A stretch of 64,000 nucleotides of DNA from Nocardia fusca NBRC 14340 (GCF_001618425.1 NZ_BDCU01000041.1:62001-126000), one strand, 5' to 3'. Positions 17,340 through 25,888 are shown, counted from the first letter of the stretch. Numbers and translations are program-made. The notes: generated from the sequence alone by a model not told the origin.

Positions 17340-17954
17340 GTGACCGACAAGCTGTCAACCAGCACCCGTGACCGGTTGATCACCGCGACCGCCGAACTGC
17401 TGCGCACCCGCGGCTACAGCGCAACCGGCGTCAAGCAGATCACCGTGTCGGCGGGTGTGCCGATGGGCTCGCTCTACCATCACTTCCCCGGCGGTAAGCC
17501 CGAACTCGCCGCCGCCGCGCTGCGGGCGGCCGGCACCGCCTACGGCGAATTGATCCCGCTGCTGCTCACCCCCTACCCGGATCTGCGTGACGCCCTCCCG
17601 GCGGCTTTCGCCGCGGCGGCCGAGCAGATCGAGCAGACCGGGTGGATCAATATGTGCCCGGTGGGGACGGTCGCCGGGGAGATCGCCGACGCCGAGCCCG
17701 CGCTACGGGAGGTCCTCGCCGAGATCATCGACGACTGGATCACGCGCGGGACCGCGTATTTCACCGAGCGCGGACTACCGCCGGAGACCGCGCGCGAGCT
17801 GATCCTCGGTATCGTCACCGCACTCGAAGGGGCTTTCGTCCTGAGCCGCACCCTGCGGTCCACCGAACCGCTGCTGGCCGCGGGACGCGCCATGAGCGCG
17901 CGGCTCACCGAGCTGCTCTCGGCCCCGGAACGCGCCGCGGCCGTCGACCCGTAG
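17340..17954 (+). CDS. TetR-family regulator, LmrA/YxaF-like
   Basis: This 204-residue repressor has an N-terminal helix-turn-helix (TRDRLITATAELLRTRGYSATG, with VSAGVPMGSLYHHFPGGKPEL) in residues 8-55. The YHHFPGGK form is characteristic of the LmrA/YxaF branch. The C-terminal ligand domain carries NMCPVGTVAGEIAD. The GTG at 17340 lies directly after the operator, so the transcript may be nearly leaderless. It probably represses itself and the divergent hydrolase. The ligand is unknown. Confidence 0.87.
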   Translation: MTDKLSTSTRDRLITATAELLRTRGYSATGVKQITVSAGVPMGSLYHHFPGGKPELAAAALRAAGTAYGELIPLLLTPYPDLRDALPAAFAAAAEQIEQTGWINMCPVGTVAGEIADAEPALREVLAEIIDDWITRGTAYFTERGLPPETARELILGIVTALEGAFVLSRTLRSTEPLLAAGRAMSARLTELLSAPERAAAVDP

Positions 17955-18046
17955 CGTCCGTCTGATGCCGATAGGAGCGCACCGTCACCCACACGGCCTC
18001 GGCACTCGCCGGCGGGCAGCACCTCCACCACCGGGTACCCGCCTCG

Positions 18047-19333
18047 TCATCCTCGTTCGGACTGCCCGGCTCCGACGCCTTTCACCACGGCACGGTCCAT
18101 GAATCCGAACAGGTAGCCCGCCACCCGCCGCATCTGGATCTCCTCCGCGCCCTCGGTGATGCGGTACCGGCGATGATGACGGTAGATGTGCTCGAACGGG
18201 GTGTAGCGCGAATACCCGAGTCCGCCGTGCACCTGCATGGCGCGGTCGGCGGCCTCACAGCACAGCCGGTTCGCCCAGTAGTTGCACATCGACACCTGCT
18301 CCGACACCGCGAACGTCCCGTAGGTGTCCATGGACCAGGCGGTCTTGTGCACCAGCGCCCGCAGCATCTCGCACTGGGTGTGCAGTTCCACCAGCTGGAA
18401 CTGGATGGCCTGATTCGACGACAGCGGTGTGCCGAACGGTTTGCGCTCGTTGGCGTAGGCCACCGCGCGATCCACGCAGTACTGGGCGGCACCGAGGCTG
18501 GACGCGGCCTGCCGGATACGGTTCTCGTTGAAGAAATGCTGGACCACGGCCAGCCCGCGGCCCTCCCGCCCGAAGATCGCCGAATCCGGGACGCGCACGT
18601 CGGTGAGCGAGACGCGGGCGTGGTCGGTGGGCATATTGAAGGTCCACAGGTACTCCTCGACCCGGAATCCCGCGGTATCGGTGGGCACCAGGAACGCCGT
18701 GATCCCCCGGCCGTCGCCCGCGGCGCCGGAGGTGCGGGCGAAGATGAGGTCGGCGTCGGCGAGGTGCACGCCGGTGTTCCAGGTCTTGGTGCCGTTGATG
18801 ACCCAGTCGTCGCCGTCGCGGACGGCGGTCGTCTCCATATGGGTGGCGTCGGAGCCGTGTTCGGGTTCGGTGATACCGAAGGCGAAGAACCGGGTGCCGG
18901 CGGCCAGACCGTCCACCCACTGCGCCTTCTGCTCCGCGGTGCCGTACTCCAGCATCAGCAGCAGGCCGACATTGTTCGCGACGATCGCGTGCTCGTTCTG
19001 CAGATCGCAGTGCAGGCCGAGACCGCGGCGGGCCAGATGTTCGCGGATGACGGCCATCCCGAGATTGGTGCCGTCGCGGCCGCCGAACTCCTTCGGGAAG
19101 GCGTAGCGGTAATGGCCGGCGGCGTCGGCCCGGCGGCGGGATTCGGCCAGCAGCGCCTCCCAGTCCTCGGTGGGCAGGCCGCCGCGCTCCCAATCGGTGC
19201 GGGCGTCCTCGCGGCGATGGTCGAAGAACCGGATGTTGTCGTCGGCCTGTTCGAGCGGCCGGATCTCGCGTTCGATGAACTCGTCGAGTTCGGTGAGATA
19301 GGCCGACAGATCGGCGGGCAACTCGAAATCCAC
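18047..19333 (-). CDS. Acyl-CoA dehydrogenase family protein, LvaC-like by context
   Basis: This 428-residue protein has the acyl-CoA dehydrogenase fold, with FAFGITEPEHGSDATHMETTA and WVINGTKTWNTG for flavin and substrate binding. The C-terminal domain includes YANERKPFGTPLSSNQAIQF and MQVHGGLGYSRYTPFEHIYR. The GTG at 19333 follows AGGAGA; it lies 8 bases after the phosphotransferase gene. In the LvaABC pathway, and in the mammalian ACAD10/11 fusions, such an enzyme acts on a 4-phosphoacyl-CoA made by a linked kinase. This gene is the last of the operon. Ordinary acyl-CoA dehydrogenation remains possible. Confidence 0.85.
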   Translation of the reverse strand: MDFELPADLSAYLTELDEFIEREIRPLEQADDNIRFFDHRREDARTDWERGGLPTEDWEALLAESRRRADAAGHYRYAFPKEFGGRDGTNLGMAVIREHLARRGLGLHCDLQNEHAIVANNVGLLLMLEYGTAEQKAQWVDGLAAGTRFFAFGITEPEHGSDATHMETTAVRDGDDWVINGTKTWNTGVHLADADLIFARTSGAAGDGRGITAFLVPTDTAGFRVEEYLWTFNMPTDHARVSLTDVRVPDSAIFGREGRGLAVVQHFFNENRIRQAASSLGAAQYCVDRAVAYANERKPFGTPLSSNQAIQFQLVELHTQCEMLRALVHKTAWSMDTYGTFAVSEQVSMCNYWANRLCCEAADRAMQVHGGLGYSRYTPFEHIYRHHRRYRITEGAEEIQMRRVAGYLFGFMDRAVVKGVGAGQSERG

Positions 19334-19341
19334 GGTCTCTC

Positions 19342-20343
19342 CTATGCGTTCACGCGGGGACGGATCTGCATGAGCAGATCCCATTCGATTTCCGATACAC
19401 GGCGCCCGCTGGCGGCCATGACGATGTCGCGGACGGTGCCGTCGAGGTGGGCGGCCGCCTGCTGGGCCAGCCCCACCCCCCAGTACAGCGTGCCCATGAC
19501 CTTCCACCAGCGGAACCGGTCGAGATCGAAGGTCCCGCCCGCCTCCTCGTAGGCGCCGACGAAGGTCTCGCGGTCGGCGAAACCGCCGAACTCCCGCGCG
19601 TCCTCCCGGAAGCGCCACATCCGCAGCGCGGGCCAGGCGACGTCCCGCATGGGGTCGCCGAACCGCTGGGTTCCCTCCCAGTCCAGGACCGCGCGTAATC
19701 CGTCGGCGTCGACGATCAGGTTGCCGTTGCGCATATCGGTGTGGACGAGCGCGGGCGCCGGCGGCGGTCCGGGCAATCGTTTCTCCAGCCAGCGCAGGGC
19801 CAGGGAGAAGACGGGACGGTCGGCGAGCAGCGCGCGGGCGGCGGCCTCGACCTCGGCCAGGTGTCCGGCGGCCGGGTCGGCGCCGGCGGCCGGTACCGAT
19901 TCCGGTGCGGCGGCGGGGTCGATCCCGTGCAACCGGGCCATGGCCGCGCCCCACTGGCGGGCGGTCCGCGCCGCGTTGCCGGACGCGGCGAGCGTTCGTA
20001 GCACCTTGCGCGGCACCGTTTCTCCGTCGATGTGCTCGGAGACGACGAACGGTTCGCCGACGTAGCGCGTATCGGAGCAGACCGCGACCACCGCGGGTAC
20101 CGGTACGCCGTGCGCGCGGGCCAGTTCGCGGACCCCGGCCTCGCCGTCGACCGGCATCAATTCGACGGCCGGCGGCACGATGGTCGCCACCAGCCGCCGC
20201 GGCGTCCGCGCGACGGTGGCGGTGAAGGCGATATTGCGGCGGCGCGCGCCGGCGGAGAGGAACTGGAAATCGGTGATCGTGACCGGACCGCCGAGCGCGC
20301 CGGTCAGATAGTCGGTCAGTCCCTCGACCGGATCGGCGCTCAT
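19342..20343 (-). CDS. APH-fold phosphotransferase, LvaA-like
   Basis: This 333-residue kinase has the aminoglycoside-phosphotransferase fold. The catalytic loop HTDMRNGNLIVD (about 230) and the metal-binding VLDWEGTQRFGDPMRDVAW (about 246-264) are intact. Proteins of this group next to acyl-CoA dehydrogenases act on hydroxyacyl-CoA rather than antibiotics: LvaA phosphorylates 4-hydroxyvaleryl-CoA, and the N-terminal half of ACAD10/11 does the same. The ATG at 20343, after GGAGGG, overlaps the stop of the DUF6285 gene (ATGA), indicating translational coupling. Substrate inference rests on gene context. Confidence 0.82.
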   Translation of the reverse strand: MSADPVEGLTDYLTGALGGPVTITDFQFLSAGARRRNIAFTATVARTPRRLVATIVPPAVELMPVDGEAGVRELARAHGVPVPAVVAVCSDTRYVGEPFVVSEHIDGETVPRKVLRTLAASGNAARTARQWGAAMARLHGIDPAAAPESVPAAGADPAAGHLAEVEAAARALLADRPVFSLALRWLEKRLPGPPPAPALVHTDMRNGNLIVDADGLRAVLDWEGTQRFGDPMRDVAWPALRMWRFREDAREFGGFADRETFVGAYEEAGGTFDLDRFRWWKVMGTLYWGVGLAQQAAAHLDGTVRDIVMAASGRRVSEIEWDLLMQIRPRVNA

Positions 20344-20636
20344 TCGCCCTCCCAGCTGTCGTAGCCGGGTTTGGCTATGGCGAGGTCGGCGCGAACCACC
20401 TCGGTGAGCGCCTGCCACAGCGCGTCGTCGTCGCCGACCGGGACCGCCGCGAGCAGTTCTTGTTCCCGGGCCGCCGCCGCGGGCCCGAGTTCGGCTTCGC
20501 GGCCGAGGATGCGGGCCAGATTCGCGCCGACCCGCGCGCGGTGCTGCAGGTCGGGCGGGAGGGCGGGCAGCAGCGTGTCCTCCAGCAGCTCGGCGAGTGA
20601 TTCCAGCAGCTCGGCTGCGGTCGGGCGGTTCTGCAC
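20340..20636 (-). CDS. DUF6285 small protein, LvaB-like
   Basis: This 98-residue acidic helical protein (NRPTAAELLESLAELLEDTL, LPALPPDLQHRARVGANLA) ends KPGYDSWEGE. The family is regularly encoded with a phosphotransferase and an acyl-CoA dehydrogenase. It corresponds in size and setting to LvaB, the small protein that LvaA needs for kinase activity in levulinate catabolism. It is probably a subunit of the next gene's product. The GTG at 20636 follows GGGGAG. It is the first gene of the operon. Confidence 0.75.
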   Translation of the reverse strand: MQNRPTAAELLESLAELLEDTLLPALPPDLQHRARVGANLARILGREAELGPAAAAREQELLAAVPVGDDDALWQALTEVVRADLAIAKPGYDSWEGE

Positions 20637-20946
20637 TACGGCTCCCCTCGGTCGGTTGCGGCTCGGCGGGACAGGGACAGCGCAGAGGCTTGACGAGCGA
20701 CCACGACCCGACCTCCTTGTCGTCGCTACAGGCGAGCGGTGAGACAAACAGTAGAGGATGTTCTCATCGTCGCACCAGGAATCGGCCCGTGCGCGTACGG
20801 CGCCGGGGAGCGAGGTGGGTACGCGCGGCCTGTCCACTGCATTGTCCGCCGGTTGGCTCGTGTTCGGTGCCACCGCACACGAGGCGGCGGCACCGAACAC
20901 CGGCGCCGAGGCGAGAACCGCCGGGCATCCACGGCGGGGCCGGGGA
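20637..20946. other. Gap holding the lva-like promoter and the aztA terminator
   Basis: No coding sequence is supported here. A locally AT-rich stretch at 20738-20768 (GAGACAAACAG, then GGATGTTCTC) is the likely promoter region of the leftward DUF6285 operon. It contains an imperfect GAGAAC/GTTTGTCTC dyad. A perfect 12-bp hairpin at 20860-20900 lies downstream of aztA. Confidence 0.4.
20860..20900 (-). terminator. Hairpin downstream of aztA
   Basis: GTGTTCGGTGCC (20860-20871) and GGCACCGAACAC (20889-20900) are perfect 12-base complements around a 17-base loop. It begins 46 bases after the aztA stop on the minus strand. It probably terminates aztA transcription before the next leftward operon. 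Confidence 0.55.
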
Positions 20947-21618
20947 TCAGGCGGCTGCGGCCAGGACTGCCACGGGTTCCCCTTCTTCCACCACTCGTCC
21001 GTCCCGCAGCAGCACGCAGTAATCGGCGTCCCGGGCCGCGGCCGGATCGTGCGTGGCGTGCACCACCGTGACGCCGGCGTCGGCGGCCTCCCGGATCGCC
21101 GCGCCGATCGCCGCGCGCGCGGCGGCGTCCAACCCGGTACCGGGTTCGTCCAGCAGCAGCAGCTCGGACTGCTGCGCCAGCGCGCGGGCGAGCAGTACCC
21201 GCTGCCGCTGCCCGCCGGACAGGGTGTCCAGGCGACGCCCGGCCAGATCGGTGATATCCATCCGGGTAAGGCAGTCCGCCACGATCGCCCGATCGGCCCG
21301 GGTGATCCGGCGCCACAGACCCCGGTGCGCCCAGCGCCCCATGGCGACTGTTTCACCGACCGTGATGGGCAGCGTGGCCGGGACCGCCTGCTGCTGGATG
21401 ACCAGCGCCGGACGAGACCCACCGATCCCGGTGACCGTGCCGGCGGTCGGCGCGACGATACCGCCGAGGACGCCGAGCAGGGTGGATTTCCCGGAGCCGT
21501 TGGGGCCAAGCAGCGCGGTGACCTGCCCGCCCGGTACCACCGCCGTGACCTCGTGCAATACCGGGTTCCCCGGATAACCCGCGGACAACCCGGTGATCTC
21601 GATTCCCGCCGTGCGCAT
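20947..21618 (-). CDS. aztA: Zinc ABC transporter ATPase
   Basis: This 223-residue ABC ATPase energises zinc import. Walker A is GPNGSGKST near 39-47, the signature LSGGQRQR near 131-138, Walker B LLLLDEPGTGLD and the switch THD. The Q-loop is QQQAVP. The ATG at 21618 has GGGAG eight bases upstream; an in-frame start at 21651 would place the start inside the Zur-like box. It is divergent from the permease gene, an arrangement that lets one operator control both. The zinc assignment comes from the adjacent AztC and AztD proteins. Confidence 0.85.
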   Translation of the reverse strand: MRTAGIEITGLSAGYPGNPVLHEVTAVVPGGQVTALLGPNGSGKSTLLGVLGGIVAPTAGTVTGIGGSRPALVIQQQAVPATLPITVGETVAMGRWAHRGLWRRITRADRAIVADCLTRMDITDLAGRRLDTLSGGQRQRVLLARALAQQSELLLLDEPGTGLDAAARAAIGAAIREAADAGVTVVHATHDPAAARDADYCVLLRDGRVVEEGEPVAVLAAAA

Positions 21619-21645
21619 TCCGTGACTCCCGCCAACAGCTTGTAA

Positions 21646-21660
21646 TGACAATCGTTATCA
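21646..21660. promoter_or_regulatory. Zur-like box between aztA and aztB
   Basis: TGACAATCGTTATCA at 21646-21660 is a near-perfect dyad (TGA-AAT/TT-TCA) flanked by further A/T symmetry (AA before, TT shortly after). It fits the actinobacterial Zur consensus of a TGA..TCA 15-mer. It lies in the 59-base gap between the two divergent starts and would let zinc-loaded Zur repress both. An Fur-type site for another metal cannot be excluded. Confidence 0.72.
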
Positions 21661-21677
21661 GTTTAATGTTTCTTTTC

Positions 21678-23717
21678 ATGGATTGGCTGATCGCCCCGTT
21701 CGAAGTCACCTTCGTACAACGAGCTTTGTGGGGCGGACTGCTGGTCTCCTGTCTGTGCGCGCTGGCCGGAACCTGGGTTGTGGTGCGCGGCATGGCTTTC
21801 CTCGGTGAGGCCATGGCGCACGGCATGCTGCCCGGGGTCGCCGTCGCCGCCCTGCTCGGCGGCAACCTGCTGCTGGGCGCGGTGGTGAGCGCCTCCGCCA
21901 TGGCGGCCGGGGTCTCGGTACTGAGCCGCAACCGCCGGCTGTCCACCGATACCGGAATCGGGCTGCTGTTCGTGGGCATGCTCGCGATCGGGGTGATCCT
22001 GATATCGCGTTCCAGGTCCTTCGCGGTGGATCTGACCGGATTCCTCTTCGGCGACGTGCTCGCGACCCGTCCCCGCGATCTCCTCTTCCTGCTGGTGGCC
22101 CTGGTCGTGGCCCTCGTACTCACGGTCCTCGGGCACCGGGCCTTCCTCGCCCTCGCCTTCGATCCGCGCACCGCGCACACCCTCGGACTGCACCCGCGGC
22201 GCGCGCAGATCGCGCTGCTCGCCCTGCTGACCCTGGCGATCGCCGCGTCGTTCCATGTCGTGGGAACCCTGCTGGTCTTCGGATTACTGGTCGCGCCCCC
22301 CGCGGCCGCCACCTACTGCACCCACCGGATCCCACGGATCATGCTGCTGGCAGCCGTTTTCGGAGCCGTGGCCACCGTCGCCGGCCTGGTCATCTCCTGG
22401 CACGCGGGTACCGCGGCGGGGGCGACCATCGCCGCGACGGCGGTGGCGATCTTCTTCGCCGCCGCGGCCGGGGCCCGGCTGCGTGCCGCGCTGCGCGGTG
22501 GGTCGCGCGGCGGAACGGGCACCGGCCGCGCCTCCGGCCTGTTCCGCGGCACGAGGAAGCGGGCCGGCCGGGCAGTCGGGGTGATCGCCGCCGCGCTCCT
22601 GCTCGTTCCCGTCGCGGCCTGCGGTGGCGAAACCGGCGAGACGCCGGCCGAACCAGTCCCCCACGGCTATGTCGCGGGCGCGGAGGAGAGCGCGAGCGCG
22701 CAACCGCGACTGGTACTCGCCGACCGGTCCTCGGGCGCGGTGCGCATCCTCGACCTCGTCACCGAGGAGGTCATCACGCGGGACCCGGTGCCGGGCCTCG
22801 CGCAGATCGCCGACGACGGCCGCTACGCCTACCTCGCGGCGAGCGGTGCGACCACGGTCCTGGACAGCGGCAGCTGGGTGGTCGATCACGGCGACCATGT
22901 GCACTACTACCGCGCCGCGCCGCGCCGGATCGGCGCACTGCCGGGATCCGTCCGGTCCGCGCACAGCGATACCGCCGTCGCCGCGGCGGTGCTGGACGAC
23001 CGTTCGACCGCGCTCGCGGACCGGTCGGCACTCGACGAGGGCACTCTCACCCTCGGCCCGGTGCTCGATGGGCCCGCCCTCCCTTACGGTGGCCACCTCC
23101 TCGTCGCGGACGTCGGCCGAATCCAGGTGCGCGACCGGGAGAACGCGCCCGTGCAGACCCTGGAGCCGGGATGCGATCGGCCGGGCGGGCAGACGGTGAC
23201 CCGCCGCGGCGCCGTGTTCTCCTGCGCGGACGGCGCGCTGGTGGTCACCGAGCGTGACGACCGGTTCACCGCGGCGAAGGTGCCGTACCCGGCGGGAACG
23301 ACCGGCAGTACGGGGCAGTTCTTCCACCGGCGCGGCAGCGACGTCCTGGTGGCCGTACGGGATTCGCGGGTGCTGGTGCTCGATATCGCCCACCGCGCCT
23401 GGCTACCGATCGGCCCCGGACCCGTCGTCGCGGCGACCACGGCAGGGGCGGGCACCGATGTCCTGACCCTGGACGCCGGTGGGGTCCTGCACTCCTACGA
23501 TCCGGAGACCGGGGCCGAGACCGCGCACCGGGCACTCCCCTCGGGGCCCGTGGACCCGGCGAAGCCACCGGTCCTGCTGGTCGACGCGGAACGGGCCTAC
23601 GTCAACGATCCGGCCGGCCGGCGGATCCACGAGATCGACTACGCCGACGGACTGCGGATCGCCCGCACCTTCGATCTCGACATCACCCCCGACCTGATGG
23701 TGGAGACCGGACGATGA
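21678..23717 (+). CDS. aztB: Zinc ABC permease fused to an AztD-like beta-propeller
   Basis: The N-terminal ~285 residues are an ABC-3 zinc/manganese permease (QRALWGGLLVSC, GEAMAHGMLPGVAVA, VVGTLLVFGLLVAPPAAA). The frame then continues without a stop through a basic stretch (GTRKRAGR), a hydrophobic segment ending VPVAAC at Cys315 (a good lipobox) and a ~360-residue propeller. That domain resembles the stand-alone AztD two genes on, including two matching cysteines (EPGCDRPGG, VFSCADG). Positive charges before the helix predict an exported propeller. A GTG at codon 302 lacks a good ribosome-binding site. The ATG at 21678 is chosen because 21645 lies in the Zur-like box; 21666 is possible. 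Its stop overlaps aztC by 4 bases. Confidence 0.8.
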   Translation: MDWLIAPFEVTFVQRALWGGLLVSCLCALAGTWVVVRGMAFLGEAMAHGMLPGVAVAALLGGNLLLGAVVSASAMAAGVSVLSRNRRLSTDTGIGLLFVGMLAIGVILISRSRSFAVDLTGFLFGDVLATRPRDLLFLLVALVVALVLTVLGHRAFLALAFDPRTAHTLGLHPRRAQIALLALLTLAIAASFHVVGTLLVFGLLVAPPAAATYCTHRIPRIMLLAAVFGAVATVAGLVISWHAGTAAGATIAATAVAIFFAAAAGARLRAALRGGSRGGTGTGRASGLFRGTRKRAGRAVGVIAAALLLVPVAACGGETGETPAEPVPHGYVAGAEESASAQPRLVLADRSSGAVRILDLVTEEVITRDPVPGLAQIADDGRYAYLAASGATTVLDSGSWVVDHGDHVHYYRAAPRRIGALPGSVRSAHSDTAVAAAVLDDRSTALADRSALDEGTLTLGPVLDGPALPYGGHLLVADVGRIQVRDRENAPVQTLEPGCDRPGGQTVTRRGAVFSCADGALVVTERDDRFTAAKVPYPAGTTGSTGQFFHRRGSDVLVAVRDSRVLVLDIAHRAWLPIGPGPVVAATTAGAGTDVLTLDAGGVLHSYDPETGAETAHRALPSGPVDPAKPPVLLVDAERAYVNDPAGRRIHEIDYADGLRIARTFDLDITPDLMVETGR

Positions 23718-24631
23718 ACACCGCACTCCGACTCTGTGTAGCACTGCTCGTCGCGATACTGCCCGCCGCCGGATGCGGCGTCACCAACTCCGGTGGCGGC
23801 GGAATCGTCGTCACCACCGATATTCTCGGCGATATCACCCGGACGGTGGTCGGTGACGCGGCAGCGGTCACGGTCCTGATGCCGCCGAATTCCGACCCGC
23901 ACTCCTTCGCCCTCTCGGCCCAGGAGGCCGCCGTCCTCGACGACGCCGACCTCATCGTCGAGAACGGCCTGGGCCTGGAAGAAGGATTGGCCCGTCATGT
24001 GACGGCGGCCGCGGACGCCGGCGTCGCGACCCTGCCGGTGGGCGCCGAGATCGATCCCCTCCCTTATCGCGGCGGAGACGCCGCGGGGCAGCCCGACCCG
24101 CATTTCTGGACCGACCCGCAGCGGGTGCACCGCGCGGTCGAGGTGATCCGCGACCGGGTGATCGATACGGTTCCCGGGATCGACGCCGAGACCGTGCGCG
24201 CCAACGCGGACCGCTACCTCACCGAACTCGACCGATTGCAGCAGTGGATGTCGGACCGGTTCGCCGGTATCGCACCCGAGCGCCGCAAACTGGTCACCAA
24301 TCATCACGTGTTCGGTTATCTCGCCGCCCGGTTCGACTTCGAGGTGGTGGGCGCCGTCATCCCCGGCGGGACCACCCTCGCCTCGCCGAGCGCCGCCGAT
24401 CTCGCGGAGCTGGCCGCGGCCGTGCGCACCACCGGTGTACCGGCGATCTTCGTGGATTCCGCCCGGCCGGATCGGCTGGCCCGCGCCCTCGCCGAGCAGG
24501 CGGGTGTGCAGGTGCGAATCGTCGGCCTGCACTCGGAATCACTGACCGCGCCCGGTGCCGGCGCGGCCACCTACCTGGAAATGATGCGCGCCAACACGAC
24601 CGCGATGGTCGAAGGTCTGGCCTCCGCGTAA
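23714..24631 (+). CDS. aztC: Zinc-binding lipoprotein, ABC transporter
   Basis: This 305-residue cluster A-I metal-binding protein has a signal peptide with lipobox PAAGC (Cys21). Zinc ligands fit His63 (DPHSF), His130 (DPHFW), His197 (NHHVF) and Asp248 (FVDSA), the three-His/one-Asp set of zinc-specific AztC/ZnuA. The loop before His130 is short, without the His-rich tract of ZnuA, as in AztC. The start overlaps the fusion-permease stop (ATGA), so the genes are translationally coupled. It hands zinc to the AztB permease and is expected to be loaded by AztD. Confidence 0.88.
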   Translation: MNTALRLCVALLVAILPAAGCGVTNSGGGGIVVTTDILGDITRTVVGDAAAVTVLMPPNSDPHSFALSAQEAAVLDDADLIVENGLGLEEGLARHVTAAADAGVATLPVGAEIDPLPYRGGDAAGQPDPHFWTDPQRVHRAVEVIRDRVIDTVPGIDAETVRANADRYLTELDRLQQWMSDRFAGIAPERRKLVTNHHVFGYLAARFDFEVVGAVIPGGTTLASPSAADLAELAAAVRTTGVPAIFVDSARPDRLARALAEQAGVQVRIVGLHSESLTAPGAGAATYLEMMRANTTAMVEGLASA

Positions 24632-24682
24632 CCGGGAACGCTGCGATATCCCGCAGCCAGCAGAAAAGAATGAGGGAGCGTT

Positions 24683-25837
24683 ATGCACATTCGGACCGGC
24701 CCGATCCGGGCCGCGGCCCTGACCGGCCTGCTCACGGCGGTCGTCGCCGCGAGCGGCTGTGGTACCGACACCACCGCGGAGACGGCGATCGCCGATCCGT
24801 TGGCCGTGACCTACGACGGTGGTATCCATCTCCTGGACGGCAACACCCTGGTGCGCGGCGGCGGAGTAGAACTCGCGGGATTCAACCGGATCAATCCGGC
24901 CGGCGACGACCGGCACATCATCGTGTCGACCTCCGCGGGCTTCCGGGTGTTCGACGCCGTGGGCGGACAGTTCACCGATATCGAGTTCCCCGGCCCGAAA
25001 CCGGGACACGTGGTGCGACACGCCGGTCGCACGGTCCTGTTCGCCGACGGTACCGGCACCGTGACCTCGTTCGACCCGGCCGACCTCGCCGAGGGCGCCC
25101 CGCAGACCAGCGAATACCGCGCCGCCCAGGCCCATCACGGGGTGGCGGTGGAACTGGAGAGCGGCGAACTGGCCGTCACGCTCGGTACCGAGGAGGAGCG
25201 GGTCGGGCTGGCGATCCTGGATGCCGCCCGCTCGGAGATCACCCGCAGCGAGCAGTGCCCGGGAGTGCACGGCGAGGCCACCGCGGCCGGCGATACGCTG
25301 GTCGTCGGCTGCGAGAACGGGGTCCTGGTCTACCGCGACGGCAAACTCACCAAGATCACCAGCCCGGACTCCTACGGGCGGATCGGCAACCAGGCCGGTA
25401 GCGACGGGTCGCCGATCGTACTCGGTGACTACAAGAAGGACGAGCATGCGGAACTGGAACGCCCCGAACAGATCTCGCTGATCGATACCGAAGCCGGCAC
25501 CATCCGCCTGGTCGATATCGGCACCAGCTACACCTTCCGGTCGCTGGCCCGCGGGCCCGAGGGTGAGGCGCTCGTCCTGGGCACCGACGGCGGGCTGCGG
25601 GTGATCGACCCGGTGACGGGCAAGGTCGTCAGGACGATCGATGTCCTCGACCCGTGGCAGGAACCCATCGACTGGCAGCAGCCCCGCCCGGCGCTGTTCG
25701 TCCGGGACGGCATCGCCTATGTGAGCGATACGGCGACCAAACAGATCCACCGGATCGATCTGGCCTCCGGCACGGTGACCGCCTCGGTGACCCTGGCGCA
25801 GACTCCCAACGAGATCAGCGGCGTCGTCGCCTCCTGA
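24683..25837 (+). CDS. aztD: Zinc chaperone lipoprotein with beta-propeller fold
   Basis: This 384-residue lipoprotein has a signal peptide ending ASGC (Cys26). It is built of repeated beta-strand blades such as GFRVFDAVGGQFTDIEF and GLRVIDPVTGKVVRTID. Candidate metal residues include GHVVRH, AHHGVAVELE and CPGVHGE, with a second cysteine in VVGCENG. In Paracoccus AztD is a periplasmic chaperone that passes zinc to AztC, which fits the gene order here. The ATG at 24683 follows GAGGGAG, 51 bases after aztC. The His/Asp-rich N-terminal flexible stretch described for AztD is not evident. Confidence 0.82.
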   Translation: MHIRTGPIRAAALTGLLTAVVAASGCGTDTTAETAIADPLAVTYDGGIHLLDGNTLVRGGGVELAGFNRINPAGDDRHIIVSTSAGFRVFDAVGGQFTDIEFPGPKPGHVVRHAGRTVLFADGTGTVTSFDPADLAEGAPQTSEYRAAQAHHGVAVELESGELAVTLGTEEERVGLAILDAARSEITRSEQCPGVHGEATAAGDTLVVGCENGVLVYRDGKLTKITSPDSYGRIGNQAGSDGSPIVLGDYKKDEHAELERPEQISLIDTEAGTIRLVDIGTSYTFRSLARGPEGEALVLGTDGGLRVIDPVTGKVVRTIDVLDPWQEPIDWQQPRPALFVRDGIAYVSDTATKQIHRIDLASGTVTASVTLAQTPNEISGVVAS

Positions 25838-25846
25838 TCGGGCCAC

Positions 25847-25888
25847 GGCGGCCTGCCCGGCACGGCGTGAGGGGCCGGGCGGGCCGCC
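25847..25888. terminator. 15-bp hairpin after aztD
   Basis: Bases 25847-25861 pair with 25874-25888 over 15 positions with one G-T pair and a 12-base loop. It sits between the convergent aztD and membrane-protein genes and probably stops transcription from at least aztD. Confidence 0.6.

Noticed and set aside
19342..20343. Aminoglycoside resistance kinase
   Set aside because: Fold is shared, but the operon with DUF6285 and acyl-CoA dehydrogenase points to hydroxyacyl-CoA phosphorylation.
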